DNA of 64,000 bases, from the NCBI RefSeq assembly GCF_000321225.1, contig NW_004450404.1:2280437-2344436 (forward strand). Reading direction: 5' to 3'. The DNA comes from Odobenus rosmarus divergens. Lineage: Eukaryota; Chordata; Mammalia; Carnivora; Odobenidae. The notes beneath the pieces were generated by a model that searched no databases, had not been told where the DNA came from, and saw only the letters and a program-made list of their open reading frames with translations. Made by a program: the position numbers and the translations under genes. The number at the start of each line of letters is the position of its first letter. The stretch's first letter is position 1. This document shows positions 45,576-57,774 of the stretch, in pieces.

Positions 45576-48046
45576 GACCTGGAACCCATTGCAGGGCATT
45601 ACCCAGAAGCTACAACCACCCCTTCTTAAATCCCCACTCATCTTCAATACTTGCCCCTTCTGGTCTGAGGGGAGTGATCCCTTCCTTTGTAAACCTCTTA
45701 GTGCCTTCAGTGTTTTCTAACTAAACATGTAGGTTTTTTAACTAAAATAATTGATGTTCAATTGACATGGAATCAATTTTGATCAGTGATAATAGCATTA
45801 TTTCAAAATAGACATTTTTCTGAAAGTAGTGTACCATTTATTTTGTTTCTTATGAGTGATAACAGTATAATTTTGCAGGGCGTGTTTTCATAGTAATCCT
45901 TTCTAACCAGCTTTCTAGTCTTTATTAACCTTTTAATGATGTGATCATAGTAAATTTACAGGACGTGAGCAAATTAACAAATACTATGGTACCTGCAGTG
46001 TTTTGTTAATAGCTCTAACCACTAAGAGTCCATGGACATATTTTTAAAAATTCTCTGGATGGGACCATATGAAACGTGATTATACAATGAACTCTGGTGA
46101 CTCATCAGAATAAAGGACACAATTGTATAGAAGATGTATGTCAATCACGGGTCCTACTTTTAGTAGTCAGAGCCCCCTAGTAAAACAGTTTCTGACCTTC
46201 AGATTGTCATGTTTTATTTACAAGATCAGAGTGTGGCGTACTTAGCTAATATTGCTTCAGGGACTCTGGGATCTGAACACACGAAGCCACAACACAAAGA
46301 ATCTTTTAACCAATGATCTCTGTACTCTCAGTAAGTTTGCCTGATGCTCAAAGCCATTGCAATTTCTATGGAATTTGTAAAACAAATCAATTCCATAATT
46401 TAATTCAGCGAAGAGGAAAAATGTGTGTTTAACATGTGGGGATTCAAGACAGATTAGAACATTCATCTTTGTGGAAAAGCCCAGAGTCATGTTCCTTTCT
46501 TCTCACAATGAAAGGTCCAGCATATTAAAATCTAAATTCCTGAATTTCCTTGAATAATCCTTATATATAGTGTAAATAACTCATTTCAAGGATTTACACA
46601 GTTGGACGACATATTCCCTGAGTTCAACCAATGTGCATATTTCTATAGTTCAGAGGTCTGAAAAAACTCAACATATGATATGAAAATCATGTTTTTTTAA
46701 AGAACATAAAATATCAAAGTTGTCACCAAAGTATTTGTTAGCAGAAGTAATTGATCATAAGGAGACTTTTTATGGTGGCCTTTTCGAGGAACTGCATTCT
46801 GTGATCACTCTTAAAAGCTTCTACTGTGAGCATTGTTACTTTAAATGGGCTGCTTGCTATGTTTAGCTACAAGATGTCTGACAAAGAACAGTGCACACAC
46901 TTCATAAACTCTTCATAAATTTATTATAAGCAATATCTACTTGTCAGTCTTTGAGCCATTACTTTCAACATCAAGCTAAGATTCAAATGGAAGGTGAACA
47001 TAGAGCTTCTGCAATTATTTTAAATGACTAATATATATCATGAGGAGCAGTTAATGAGAGTAAATGAAATAAACATTTGCTGGCAATATGACGGCTGCTT
47101 TTATCAAACCAAGAAGTGGTTAAAATTTGGAGTTGATTGGGATCTCCCAAACCAGAGGTGAGCAAGTGATGTCAAAATAAATCCAGATTAAAAACAATTT
47201 TTACTGAATATTTTGTATGTATTATATATCTTTTATACCAAATGTTATCAAGTTTCTCTTTTGCAGTTGCTGTTAAAATGATGTTCAAATAATATTCATT
47301 GACTGCCCTTGTGCTAGGTACCACTGAGAATATGATCTAATGCTTCACCAAGAGAATCTTAAACACATAGCTATGGTCACAGGTTTAGCAATCTAGGGAA
47401 GGGACTGAGTTCCTATTAAAATTCAACTCCCATTAAGATTAATTTGGTGTTTCCAATAAATCACTTTACATATTATTGAGCTGATGTGGTCACAAATCAC
47501 AGATCATCTACCTCCACTGGTCTTTGCTCTCCAGGATCTTAAATATAATTGGGAAGACAAGATATACAGACATGAAAAGTTAAATAATTGTCCTAGACAG
47601 TGATCTAAGAGCTATCAAAAGGAAACACACGATTCAATATCAAATCATGCCTCCTGTCTCTGAACTAGTGACATCTATTGCTGCATACCGAAGAGATCAA
47701 TCCAAGAAGTGCACAGGTGTTCAGAGGGGAGAGAGGGGGGAATGTGGCCTGAGGGCCACAGAGACAATGTCATGAAGGAGGCAAGGACTAGACATGGCCC
47801 GTTAGGGTGGGTGGACTTTGCAAAGATGGATAGAAGGGCTAAGTCTGTCTAGTAGCTCTATGCTTTGAACCTGGGTTCTCAATTCTATTTCTGCTTGATT
47901 TTATTCTGGTTATTATTGTGTCTATTCCTGTGGAATGGTCTGCTGACTGCTTAGCAAATCCATGTTCTCCTCTTCTTGGTGGGCTAGACTACATTTCCCA
48001 GCTTCCTTTGCATGTGGCTGATGTCTAACTAATGAGTGGAAATGTA
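45576..48046. other. No gene recognised; longest unassigned stretch
   Basis: About 2.5 kb of AT-rich sequence. A weak start of an LTR-like repeat (gactacatttcccagcttcc) lies at about 47988. No exon or RNA gene is seen. Confidence 0.5.
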
Positions 48047-48525
48047 TTCCTAATCTGTTGCTGCTTAACAAATGACCCTGAAACTTAGCAGCTATAAACA
48101 AGAGACATTTGTTATCTCCATAGTTCTTGAGGTCAGGCCATCAGGAGTGTATTAATTAGGTGGTTTGACTCAGGCTCTCTTGCGAGGTTGCAGTGAAGAT
48201 GTGGGCTGGGACTACAGCCATCTGAAGGCTTGCTCAGGGCTGGTTTCCATTTCCAAGCTGGCTCACTCACATGGCTGTTGGTGGAGGCCCATGGGCCTCT
48301 CCATGGGGATATACGAATGGCCTCTTACTATGGCAGCTAGCTTCCTTCACAGTGTGTGAGTCAACAGAGTAAGACTCAGCCTTGTAAGTCACACACTGTT
48401 ATTTCTGCTGTATCTTATTTGTTACATAGATCAACCCCATTTGGTGTGGGAGGGGGCTACACATGATCATGAATATCAGGAGGCAGGGCTTGTCGGGGCT
48501 ATCCTGAAGGCTGGCTACCATAGAA
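48047..48525. repeat. Ancient interspersed repeat, same family as 8748-9246
   Basis: ttgctgcttaacaaatgacc, gaaacttagcagctataaac, tcttgcgaggttgcagtgaa, agccatctgaaggcttgctc and gaaggctggctacca follow one well-known old repeat from end to end. The strand and family name are left open. Confidence 0.65.
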
Positions 48526-48959
48526 ACTGCTACCTGCTAGTTTCACGCTTGGTACAGGAAGGACTCCCAAGTGCCCCCCCTTCAGTCTCTTTCCCCTTCT
48601 GGCTGGCTGAAATGAAATGACTCCCAGGGCAACCTGGGACCCACACGTTGAAGGTAGTAACGCCTCCGTCAGCCTGCATCCTGAATGACTGCATGGAGGA
48701 GAACGCCCTGTTGATCTGTTGACCTGCTGAGTACTAGTCAGTGAGCAAGAAATACAGTGCCACTGTATTTGAGCCACCATCCAGTCTCACGTCTATCTAG
48801 TTCAGCAGTTAGTCCATCCTAACTAGTGTAATTCCCATGGAGTGCATCTTTACAGTGTCCTCTACCGGAGCAAGGTCAAGTACCACAGCGCGGTGAGCCA
48901 GTGAGTCACATTCTGTATTCCATCCATTTGTCCTGTGGCACTTTTTCTTAGGCTTTTTA

Positions 48960-49085
48960 AAAAATTTCAGCAAGTATCTAATGAGTGCCTACCACATGTC
49001 AGGGCTGGATCTAGCTGCTAGGGGCACAGGCGTAATAAGATGTGTCTGCTTCGTGGAGCTCTCATTCTAATGGATTATCTAGTGA
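48960..49085 (+). repeat. Old interspersed repeat fragment
   Basis: cagcaagtatctaatgagtg, cctaccacatgtcagggctg and ggagctctcattctaatgg match the same old family as 17745-17870. Confidence 0.5.
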
Positions 49086-49966
49086 ATGTCTCATGGTGAA
49101 TGCACCAAACAAGTTTGCTAATGTTCCTATTCAGGTGTTCAAAAACTATAAAGGCGTTTGCTGAATCTTCTGATTGGATGGGGGGCCTGCATCCTAGGGT
49201 TTGTGAGAATAAAGTGGGATAATGACCATAAAGCAACTATCAATTTGCTGGCACTCAACCAATGTTAGCTACTGGGAACCCAGCTGGATTTAAGAGAAAA
49301 GGACTCAGTGAATTTTTCCCCCAGATGGGTGAGACCTGGCATGTTGAAAATAGAAGTGAAAAAATATCCCTGGGAAGTTAGTGAAGGTCACTGATGGAGG
49401 CTGCAGGAGGGAGTCTGGGGTGACAGAAGGAACAAGGTTTTCCGCATCCCATCTTAAAGCTAGCATCCTAAGCGCACTATAAAAAAGATGATTCCTGAAG
49501 GAATAGCCCACCTTAACTAAATAGCAGTTGCTTACCAAGAAGAAACAGTTATTCTTAAAACGTGTGGGTTCACATTATTATGTAATAAGATTTGTTGGGA
49601 TTTTTTTTTAATAAAAAATTTGTAATAAAATTCCCAACAGTTCAAACTTCCAGGTAAAGATTGCAATTGTCAAATATTAACCATTTTCTGGTTTTGTACC
49701 TAAAAGAAACTGCTCAATTAATATCGAGACATTATGTTTGGTAATGATTATTATATAGCAGTTGGTTTATCTGCTATAACTTAAACTCCCAGGCAAAGAT
49801 TCAGTTTCAGTTTTCAAGTACTGACTTTATTCTCATGCTTGTGTATCTCAGCATCCCTGACCAGTCAGCAAAGAGAGAAAAAAGGATCTAATAAGGAGTT
49901 CTCAAGGATACATCCTTGTGGTACAAGAAGCTATCTGGGTGCTGATGGTGGTGGAGGTAGCCCGAC
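49086..49966. other. No gene recognised
   Basis: Unassigned AT-rich sequence. Confidence 0.45.
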
Positions 49967-49987
49967 TGTGTGTGTGTGTGTGTGTGT
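49967..49987 (+). repeat. (TG)n microsatellite
   Basis: About ten uninterrupted units. Confidence 0.95.
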
Positions 49988-49989
49988 CA

Positions 49990-50070
49990 AAAAGCAAAGA
50001 ACTGTACACGGAGAAAGGGTGAATTTTACTCTGTGAAAATGATACCTCCATAAACCTGATTTAAACAAAA
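49990..50070 (+). mobile_element. L1 3'-end fragment, sense
   Basis: gaactgtacacggagaaagg, gtgaattttactctgtgaaa and atgatacctccataaacctg match the last part of an old L1 3' UTR. Confidence 0.6.
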
Positions 50071-50129
50071 GCCAAAACAAAGAACCTCCCCTCGAACACA
50101 AAGTCTGAAGACGGCACATAAGCAAATTT

Positions 50130-50144
50130 AAAAAAAAAAAAAAA
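50130..50144 (+). repeat. Poly-A run (15)
   Basis: An A homopolymer after agcaaattt, possibly a decayed retroposon tail. Confidence 0.85.
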
Positions 50145-50439
50145 CAACCCTCATTTTATGAGTGAACCAGGAAAGAAAAACTCCAGCGTTGTAATCCAAA
50201 TTCCCACAAAGGAGACTCCCCCAGCCCACCACACTTCAGCCAGTGGGATCGGCCACAGCTCCGTGCACACTTGGCCCCGACTGGCGAGGTGAAGCACAAT
50301 GCCAGGGCCCTCGATAGAACCTTCTGGGCGAGACGAGACACAGAAGGAATACCTCCCTTAACCACGGGGGCCATGGTAGGTCTGCTCAAACACAGTGCCA
50401 CGAAACACGATGTTTTCAAAATAGTCATTAGGATTTCAA

Positions 50440-50855
50440 GACTCTTTTGGTTGTGACTGACAGAAATTCAACTCCTTGCCTGGGTCCTCGCCCTGCCCAC
50501 ACCCTCACTTCATTCAGGTCTCGGCTCAGAGGTCCCCCTGCAGAAAGGCCTCCCTTGTCAGTCCTATTATTACAAATATCTCCTCATTCTTCGCTCTGCC
50601 TACTCAGATTTGTTTTTTTTCACCTTAGCACTTGTCCCTTTGGGACACTGCATTATTTTTACATGTATATTAAAAAATGGAGCTTATTGTCTGGGGACGG
50701 GTAAGATAACGAATTCACAAATATAGTTGGCTGTCTGCCCCCTGAGATTGTAAGCTCCATAAGGGCAGAGAGTTTTGTCCTTTCTATTAACTTCCATAGC
50801 CTCAGCCCTTGAGCAGGGCTTGGCATAGGTGCTCAGTGAATGTAGAATAAAGCCA
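50440..50855 (+). mobile_element. L2 LINE 3' region
   Basis: ctcacttcattcaggtctcg, aaaggcctcccttgtcagtc, gattgtaagctccataaggg and gcataggtgctcagtgaatg follow the L2 3' order. A short unrelated segment seems inserted at about 50670-50720. Confidence 0.78.
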
Positions 50856-50989
50856 AAAGGAAAATCAACTGGTGTCTGAATCTAAAATCATAGCAAAACA
50901 GAGGAATAACTAGAATGAGGGACTCGAATACACTCCGGGCTCACTTTGATCGTTCGTCTGGCATTCTATCTGGTGTGCCCTTTGTTTTC

Positions 50990-51668
50990 TCGATGTTGCC
51001 CATCATGGCTGCCTTTGACGCTTCAGCTTACTTTATCTCAACTGCACATTCAGAGGGCGAAGCGTTTCTCTCTCTCTCTCTCTCTGCTCCAGGCCGCAGC
51101 TGGAGCAGTGCATCTCATTTGTCACTCTCTGCCCCTGCTTGCTCTATCGATTGTGGAGATGTTGCCCCAGTTTTAGTAATGATGCTTCTGGGCTCTGTAG
51201 CAGATGCTGTTAGAGCTGGGCCTCTTACCCCCTTGAGTAGCCTCAGCATTGGTGCACACACCTGCCCCCAGCGTGCATGCTGTCTCAACAACACGTGCAT
51301 CTCCTTGCGGGAGGACCCCCAGCCTGCTGGCACCTACTTTGCTTGTGCAGAGAGAGAGTTGGAGGTACCCTCATGGGTAGCCCTTGACCAATGACTGGCA
51401 GTCCAGGAGTAGCAAACACCCCAGTCCCTGTGCTCCGGATGGGGACAACTCTGAGGTGGGACCTGCACTATCCCCAGAGCACCTCAGGACCGAGGCCAAG
51501 TTACCCTCCCTGGGGCTTTGCTGGCTGCTGCACCCCTGCTTGGTCTTCTTTCCTTCCCAGGCCTCCTTCCGACCGGCCTACTTGGGAATACCTCCTCATG
51601 AACCACTTTCATGTGAATTCTCATCTCAGGGTTTACATCTGGGAAACCCAATCTACAACAAGCTCCAT
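50990..51668 (+). repeat. LTR-like repeat, copy C
   Basis: Contains a (CT)n patch, then ccttgagtagcctcagcatt, ctccttgcgggaggaccccc, ggatggggacaactctgagg, cctccctggggctttgctgg and the ending tctcatctcagggtttacat, ctgggaaacccaatctaca. The 159-codon open frame at 50915-51394 lies on this element and is not called a gene. Confidence 0.5.
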
Positions 51669-52939
51669 CTGGGCCCTTAGCTCCCCACCCATTTGTCATA
51701 AATTGGTTTTTCTTTTTTCAGAGTAGGCATCTTTTCACAGATTTGTGTCTCTCCTCCACACACGTGCACTACAGAAATGTTTACTTATTTGCTTTTAATA
51801 TGTTCCTATTCATAGAGTTCCTTCCCATTTTCCCTGTTTTAACTTGGGATCCTTTCAGTGTTTCTCAGATAGGCTGCTAATTTGCCCATTTGGTTTATTG
51901 CTGGTGGCTTGTCTAGCCAATTCTCTCTAATTCAACATGTTAAAGAAACATCACTTGTTTTTTTTCCCATACCTTTTGTCTCTATCTCTTCTATATAAGG
52001 TGCTTGCTCAAGCTATCTCAAGGTCATGCTTGACTTGACCTTAATTTAACAGTCAAGTTATTATTAATCATACCACCTTTCCCTAGTTTACATCTCCAAA
52101 ATATAGAAATGTAAAAGAGGGAATACAATGAAGCCATAAGAACACCCAGTGGTGTCTTTACTTCTTAATTATTTCCCAAAACATATTTAATTCAGATCAA
52201 TTCAGTGAAACTTCTAGTAATTATCGGATGAATTTATATATACACCATGGTAGACAATAAAACAAGTCATGAGTCTCTTTGATTCAGCCTCAATTAACAT
52301 AAACATTGAAACCAGAAACTCCAAGTTGCAAATAGCTGTACGTGGAAGAACCTGGGGAGAGAGATTCCGACGCTGACACAAGCATTTTGACAATGCGTTT
52401 TGCTGGATTAACCATAGCCCTTTGCCTAGACAGATAAGGAAGAAATTTAGCAAATATTTACATATCAGTTTTCACAACCTTTAAGCTAAATCTTGACTTC
52501 TATATATTGTTAGTATAAAGGTTAACTTCTAAGGCTATTGACTAAGAAAGAGCAAAGAGCCTTTCTATACTATTGCAATGTTTGTTTTCCTAACTCTAAA
52601 GACCGTTGACTTGTAACTCTTGAGACTGAATGTTTACAGGAAACTGCCTGTTAGAACTTTTGGGGTAGAAAATTGTACTTGTTTGCTTCAACTTGTAAAC
52701 TACATTTGTCCTAGATGGTTGCTTTTACTCCTCAAACCTTTGATAATTGATCTGCCATTTTTGACCTCACTGATCCAGCTCTAATTAAGTCGACGAGTGA
52801 AAAAGAGAATGTGCAATTAGCTTGGAATTAAGGCCTTAGCTGAAGGCGTTCCTTGGGGAAAGTGATTCCACCAACAAAATAAGTGACTTAACAGAAGAAC
52901 TTTAAAATACAAATACAAATCACAGCACTCTGTAAAAGC
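51669..52939. other. No gene recognised
   Basis: AT-rich unassigned sequence. Confidence 0.45.
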
Positions 52940-53240
52940 CCCAAACCAGAAACTATCCAAATAGTGCATGATGATAGCAGGTTGGATATACTGTGGTATA
53001 TTCGCATAATGGAATACTATACGGAAATGAGAACGAACAAACTACAGTGACAACAGCATAGTTGGAGTGCATAAATGAAATGTTGAGTGAAAGAAGCCAG
53101 ACACAAAGACAGCGTATGATTTGCTCTCATTCATTGACAGGCAAAACTAATTTATAGTGCTTATCTTGGGGCAGTAATGCCTGGGAGGGGGCACACCAAG
53201 GCTATTCTGGGGAGCTGATATTTTTCTATTTCTTGAAAAT
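52940..53240 (+). mobile_element. Old L1M 3'-UTR, sense
   Basis: tactgtggtatattcgcata, atggaatactatacggaaat, gagtgaaagaagccagacac and gcaaaactaatttatagtgc are L1M 3' text in sense orientation. Confidence 0.8.
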
Positions 53241-53379
53241 AAGAAGGTTTGTTCAACAAACCTTGATATTTTAGGTTTGTTTGAGTAGTTTTCTATACAC
53301 TACCCTACAATCGATATTTTTAAACCCCTGCGTAATATGAGATCTCTATTTTCAATAGCACTTTCTCCACTTCCCAAAT

Positions 53380-53870
53380 AAATTTGATTAGTCATTCAGA
53401 TCCAGGAAGGATGCTAGACACTAGGAACATTAAGGTGAGAAAGAGACTCTGTCCCCAAGATCTCGAGCTATGGTGAGGGAGTGGCTCTGACACAGGGTGA
53501 ATGACATAAGCATAGGGTTCTCGGATGGTACATAGGTGGGTACCTCTCTCATTCTGGAGATGGGAGGGGTCATGGAAGGCTTCCAGTAAGAGGTGATACT
53601 TGAGCCACATCTTAAAGATTGTGTAGTCATTAGCCAAGCAGGGAAGGGAGCAAAGAAGGATCTCAGCGGGAGGAATTCTCAATGGGCAAATCATAAAAGA
53701 ACATGCCCATAATTGGTATGGTGTGAGTACAGCACACAAATAAAGTAGTAAAGAATAAGCAAGGGCCTGATCCCTGTGCTCATGAGCTAAGGGGGTTTGG
53801 ACTTTATTCTGGGATCAACGGGAAGTCACTGAAAGATTTTAAGCGGGGGGGATGCTATGACTGTTGTGGT
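53380..53870. repeat. Old interspersed repeat
   Basis: ggaaggcttccagtaagagg, cttgagccacatcttaaaga, ggtttggactttattctggg and ggaagtcactgaaagatttt then aagcgggggg resemble a common old mammalian repeat. The family is not named. Confidence 0.55.
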
Positions 53871-53878
53871 CCTATTGG

Positions 53879-55496
53879 TATTTTTTTCAGTTTTACTGCG
53901 ATACAATTGACAGATAAAGTTGTAATACATTTAGCGTACAGTGTGGTGGTTTGATATATGTATAGTATATATACATTGTGAAAGTATTCCCACAATTGAG
54001 TTAACTAACACATCCATCACCTCACATATTTACTTTTTTTTTTTTTGGTGAGAACACTTAATATCTCTCTTAGCATATTTCAGTATATACTTCAAAATTG
54101 CTAAGAGACTAGATCTTAAATGTTCTTTCCACAAAAAGAAAAAAAAAGATAATTATGTGACATGATAGAGGTGTTAGCTACCGCTTTGGTGGTAATCTTA
54201 TCGCAACACATAAATGTGTCACATCAACGCACTGTACACCTTAAACTTACACAATGTTATGTATCCATTACATCTCAATAAAACCCCATACAATATGATA
54301 TTATCAACTATAGTCACCATGCTGTACATTAAACACTCAGACCTTTGCCATCTTATAACCGAAAGTTTGTTCCCTTTTTCCAACCTCGCCCCATTGCTCC
54401 CCCAGCCCCCAGCCTCTGGCAACCACCATTCTACTCTCTGTTTCTATAAGTTTGACGTTTTATTTTTAATTTTCTTTTAGATTTCACATATAAGTGATAC
54501 TATGCAGTATTTGTCTTTTCTCTGACTGGCTTATTTCACTTCACATAATGCCCTCCAGTTTCACCCATGTTGTTGCGAAGAGCAAGATATACGTATCACA
54601 TCTTCTTTATCCATTCATCCATCGACACTTAAGCTTTTTCCATACCTTGGCTATTATAAATAATACTTTAATGAACATGGCAGTGCAGATATCTCTTCAA
54701 GATAATGATCTACTTTTCTTTGAATAGATACCCAAAAGTGGGCTTGCTGGATCACATGGTAGTTCTATTTTTAATTTCCTGAGGCATCTCCACAGTAGCT
54801 GCACCAACTTACGTTCCCACTAATGGTGCACAAGGATTCCTTTTTCTCTGCCGCCTTGCCAGCACTCACCTCTTGTCATTTTGATAATAGCCATCCTAAC
54901 AGGTGTGAGGTGATATCTCATGGTTTTGATTTGCATTTCCCTAATGATTAGTGATGTTGAATACCTTTCCATATACCCGTTGCCATCTGCATGCCTTCTT
55001 TAGAAAAATGGCTATTCAGGTCCTTTGCCCATTTTTATATTTGGGTTATTTGTTTGCTTGTGGTTATTGTTGTTTTGCTTTTGAGTTGTACGAGTTTCTT
55101 GTATATTTTTTATATTAACCCTTTGTTGGATATGTGGTTTGCAAATATTTTCTCCCATTCCATAGGTTGCCTTTTTATTTTGTTGAAGGTTTTTTTTGCT
55201 GTGCAGAGGCTTTTTAGTTTGATGTGGTCTAACTTATTTTTTGCTTTTGTTGCTTTTGATGTCAGATCCAAAAAATCAGTGCCAAGACCAATGTCAAAGA
55301 GCTTTCCCCCTATGTTTTCTTATAGGAGTTTTATGGTTTTAGGTCTTATGTTCAAGTCTGTAATCAATTTTGAGTTGATTTTTGTGTATGGTATAAGATA
55401 GGGGCCTAGTTTTCCCAGCACCATTTATGGAAGACACAATCCTTTCCATACTGTATATTCTTGGCACTTTTGTTGAAAATTAATTGACTATATATG
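53879..55496 (-). mobile_element. L1 (L1MA/MB-like), antisense: 3'-UTR and end of ORF2
   Basis: The plus strand runs through the reverse complement of the L1 3' UTR (catccatcacctcacatatt, ctctggcaaccaccattcta, gactggcttatttcacttca). It continues into ORF2 (ggtgtgaggtgatatctcat, tggatatgtggtttgcaaat). It is colinear with 55721-56960 and forms the largest element of the window. Confidence 0.93.
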
Positions 55497-55665
55497 GGGG
55501 TATGACTCTGTGGGTTAAATGTCTGACTCTTGATTTCAGCTCCAGTCATGATCTCAGGATCGTGATACTGAGCCCTGCATCGGGCTCCCTGCTCAGCGGG
55601 GAGGTCTGCTTCTCTCCTCCCTCTCTCTCTGCCCTTCTCCCTGTGCATGCTCCCCCACTCTAAAA

Positions 55666-55708
<43 letters not shown>

Positions 55709-55720
55709 ATCTTAAAAAAT
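55497..55720 (+). mobile_element. Can-SINE inserted in the antisense L1
   Basis: The degenerate head, tgactctgtgggttaaatgt, is followed by tgactcttgatttcagctcc, atcgggctccctgctcagcg, the CT-rich part and a long (AAAT)n tail. L1 text is continuous on both sides (gactatatat to gcatgggtgtatttctgg), which proves the insertion. Confidence 0.93.
55664..55710 (+). repeat. (AAAT)n microsatellite, SINE tail
   Basis: About 11-12 uninterrupted units, much longer than the two to three units in the other SINE copies here. Likely polymorphic. Confidence 0.96.
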
Positions 55721-56960
55721 TTTATGCATGGGTGTATTTCTGGGCTCACAATCCTGTTCCACTGATCTATGTGCCTGTTTTTATGCCAATACCATACTGT
55801 TTTAATTATTATAGCTTTGTAATATAGTTTGAAATCAGGAGGTGTTATGGATGCCTCCAGTTTTGTTCTTCTAAGATTGCATTAGTTACTTGTGATCTTT
55901 TGTGGTTCTATACAAATTTTCTATTTCTGTGAAAAATGCCATTGGAATTTTGGTAGTGATTGCATTGACTCTGTAGATGGCTTTGGAGAGTATGGACATT
56001 TTCATAGTATCAATTCTTCCAATTCATTAACTCAGAATAGCTTTCCATTTATTTGTTTCCTCTTCAATTTCTTTCATCATTGTCTTATAGTATTCAATGT
56101 ATAGATCTTTCATCTTGGTTAAATTTATCCCTAAATATTTTATTCTTTTTGATGAACTGTAAATGGGATTGTTTTCTTAATTTCTCTTTTCAACAGTTCA
56201 TTGTTAGTGTATAGGAATGCAACACATTTATCTCTGTTGATTTTGTATCCTTCAACTTTACTGAATTCATTTATTCGTTCTAACAGGTTTTTTTGGTGTG
56301 GAATTTTTAGGATTTTCTATATATATAAGATCATGTCATCTGCAAACAGAGACAATTTTACTTCTTCCTTTCCAATTTGAATGCTTTTTATTTCTTTTTC
56401 TTGTCTAATTGTTCTTGTTTGGATTTGCAGTACTATGTTAAATAAAAATGGTGAGAATGGGCATGCTTGTTTTGTTCCTGATCTTAGCGGAAAAGCTTTC
56501 ATGTTTTCACTGTTGAGTATGATGTTAGCTGTGGGCTTGTCCATGTCTGGCTTTTATTATGTTGAGTTACATTCCCTCTAAACCTAATTTGTTGAGGGTT
56601 TTTTTTTTTAATCAAGAAAGGGTGCTGAATTTTGTCAAATGCTTTTTCTGCATCTGTTGAGGCAGTCATATGATTTTTACCTTTCATTTTGTTAATGTGG
56701 CATATCATGTTTACTGGCATGTATATTGAACCGTCCTTGCATCCCAGGAATAAGTCTCATTTGACCATGGTGCATGAGCCTTGTAATGTACTGTTGCATT
56801 CAGTTTGCTAATATTTTGTTGAGGATTTTTATATCAATGTTCAAAAGAGATAGTGACCTGTAATTTTCTTTTCTTGTAGTGGCCCTGTCAGACTTTGGTA
56901 TCAGGATACTGCTAACCTGGTAAAATGAGTTTGGAAGTGTTTCATTATCTTCAATTTCCT
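55721..56960 (-). mobile_element. L1 ORF2 reverse-transcriptase region, antisense
   Basis: The reverse complement encodes recognisable ORF2 blocks in order: [20 protein letters not shown] and [14 protein letters not shown] (56810-56900 area), DAEKAFDKIQHPFL (about 56600-56690), and [13 protein letters not shown] (56317-56360 area). The FADD box is the reverse-transcriptase catalytic motif and is intact as a motif. Frameshifts and stops separate the blocks, so no functional protein is possible. The endonuclease and ORF1 are absent. Confidence 0.93.
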
Positions 56961-57744
56961 GTTGGTATTTTTGAACGATCATTCTGGCTGCTGTGGGGAA
57001 CCAGGTGGGTTCTCCTAGGTGGGTGGGTGGGTGGGCGAACCTGGGCAGATACAACAATAACAACAATGGCAAACATTCAAACAAAAATAAAAACACAAGA
57101 TCTGGGATGTAACAGGGTATCTAGAGTGAGGCAGGGAAAGATTGGAAACAATTATTTAGAGTCTTGTATGATAGGAAAGCACCACTCCCGGACCCTATCA
57201 AAGATATTAGCAGTCCAAATAAGCCCACTGGTGGCCACTCAATACCACAGTGTTGCAACAGTCCTTTTGCTTTGCCTTAAACCCATAATCATTTACTGAA
57301 ATACATCCATGGGAGCTTTCATTGCACAATTCTCCCATAGATGCATCCAAAAATGCTGACCATTGGAACTGTGAATAATTTTAATTGTCTTCAGTGTCTT
57401 CAGTTGTTTCAGGTTCCCAGCCCATGAACCTGTGATTCAGTAGAGAGATGTGTTGAGCACCTCGGGAGCCAGCAAAAGCATGTCATCAAGTACTTGCACG
57501 CCTTCCAGTTCAGTGGGTGAAATATCAACCCATGAAGCCTGGGCTGTGAGTCCGGAAGGTTTGGAATCAGTCTAATTATCTTTGTTTCAACCGTACTTAC
57601 TAAGTTGTTATCTGTCAATAAATGTCTAGATGAAGGGGATTCCTGCTTTAAATAGGAGAGGAAGGGCAGAATAGGGAATAATTTCTTACCCAAAAGCAAT
57701 GTTGGAATTTATAGTTGGGTGCTCTCCTCATCACATTGATCAAA
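56961..57744. other. Unassigned sequence beside the L1
   Basis: Begins at the L1 break, near a (GTGG)n tract at 57018-57035. The following text (gatacaacaataacaacaat, gtaacagggtatctagagtg) is not recognised. Confidence 0.45.
57018..57035 (+). repeat. (GGGT)n short tandem repeat
   Basis: Four G3 runs separated by T, also a possible G-quadruplex pattern. Confidence 0.85.
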
Positions 57745-57774
57745 GTGTGTGTGTGTGTGTGTGTATGTGTGTGT
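57745..57774 (+). repeat. (GT)n microsatellite with one A interruption
   Basis: About 15 units with a single TATG interruption. Confidence 0.95.

Noticed and set aside
50915..51394. 159-codon plus-strand open frame
   Set aside because: Mostly lies on an LTR-like repeat and a CT tract (a serine/leucine run), with no known protein features.
54991..55401. 136-codon plus-strand hydrophobic frame that looks like a membrane protein
   Set aside because: It is the antisense of L1 ORF2; T-rich antisense L1 commonly translates to hydrophobic nonsense.
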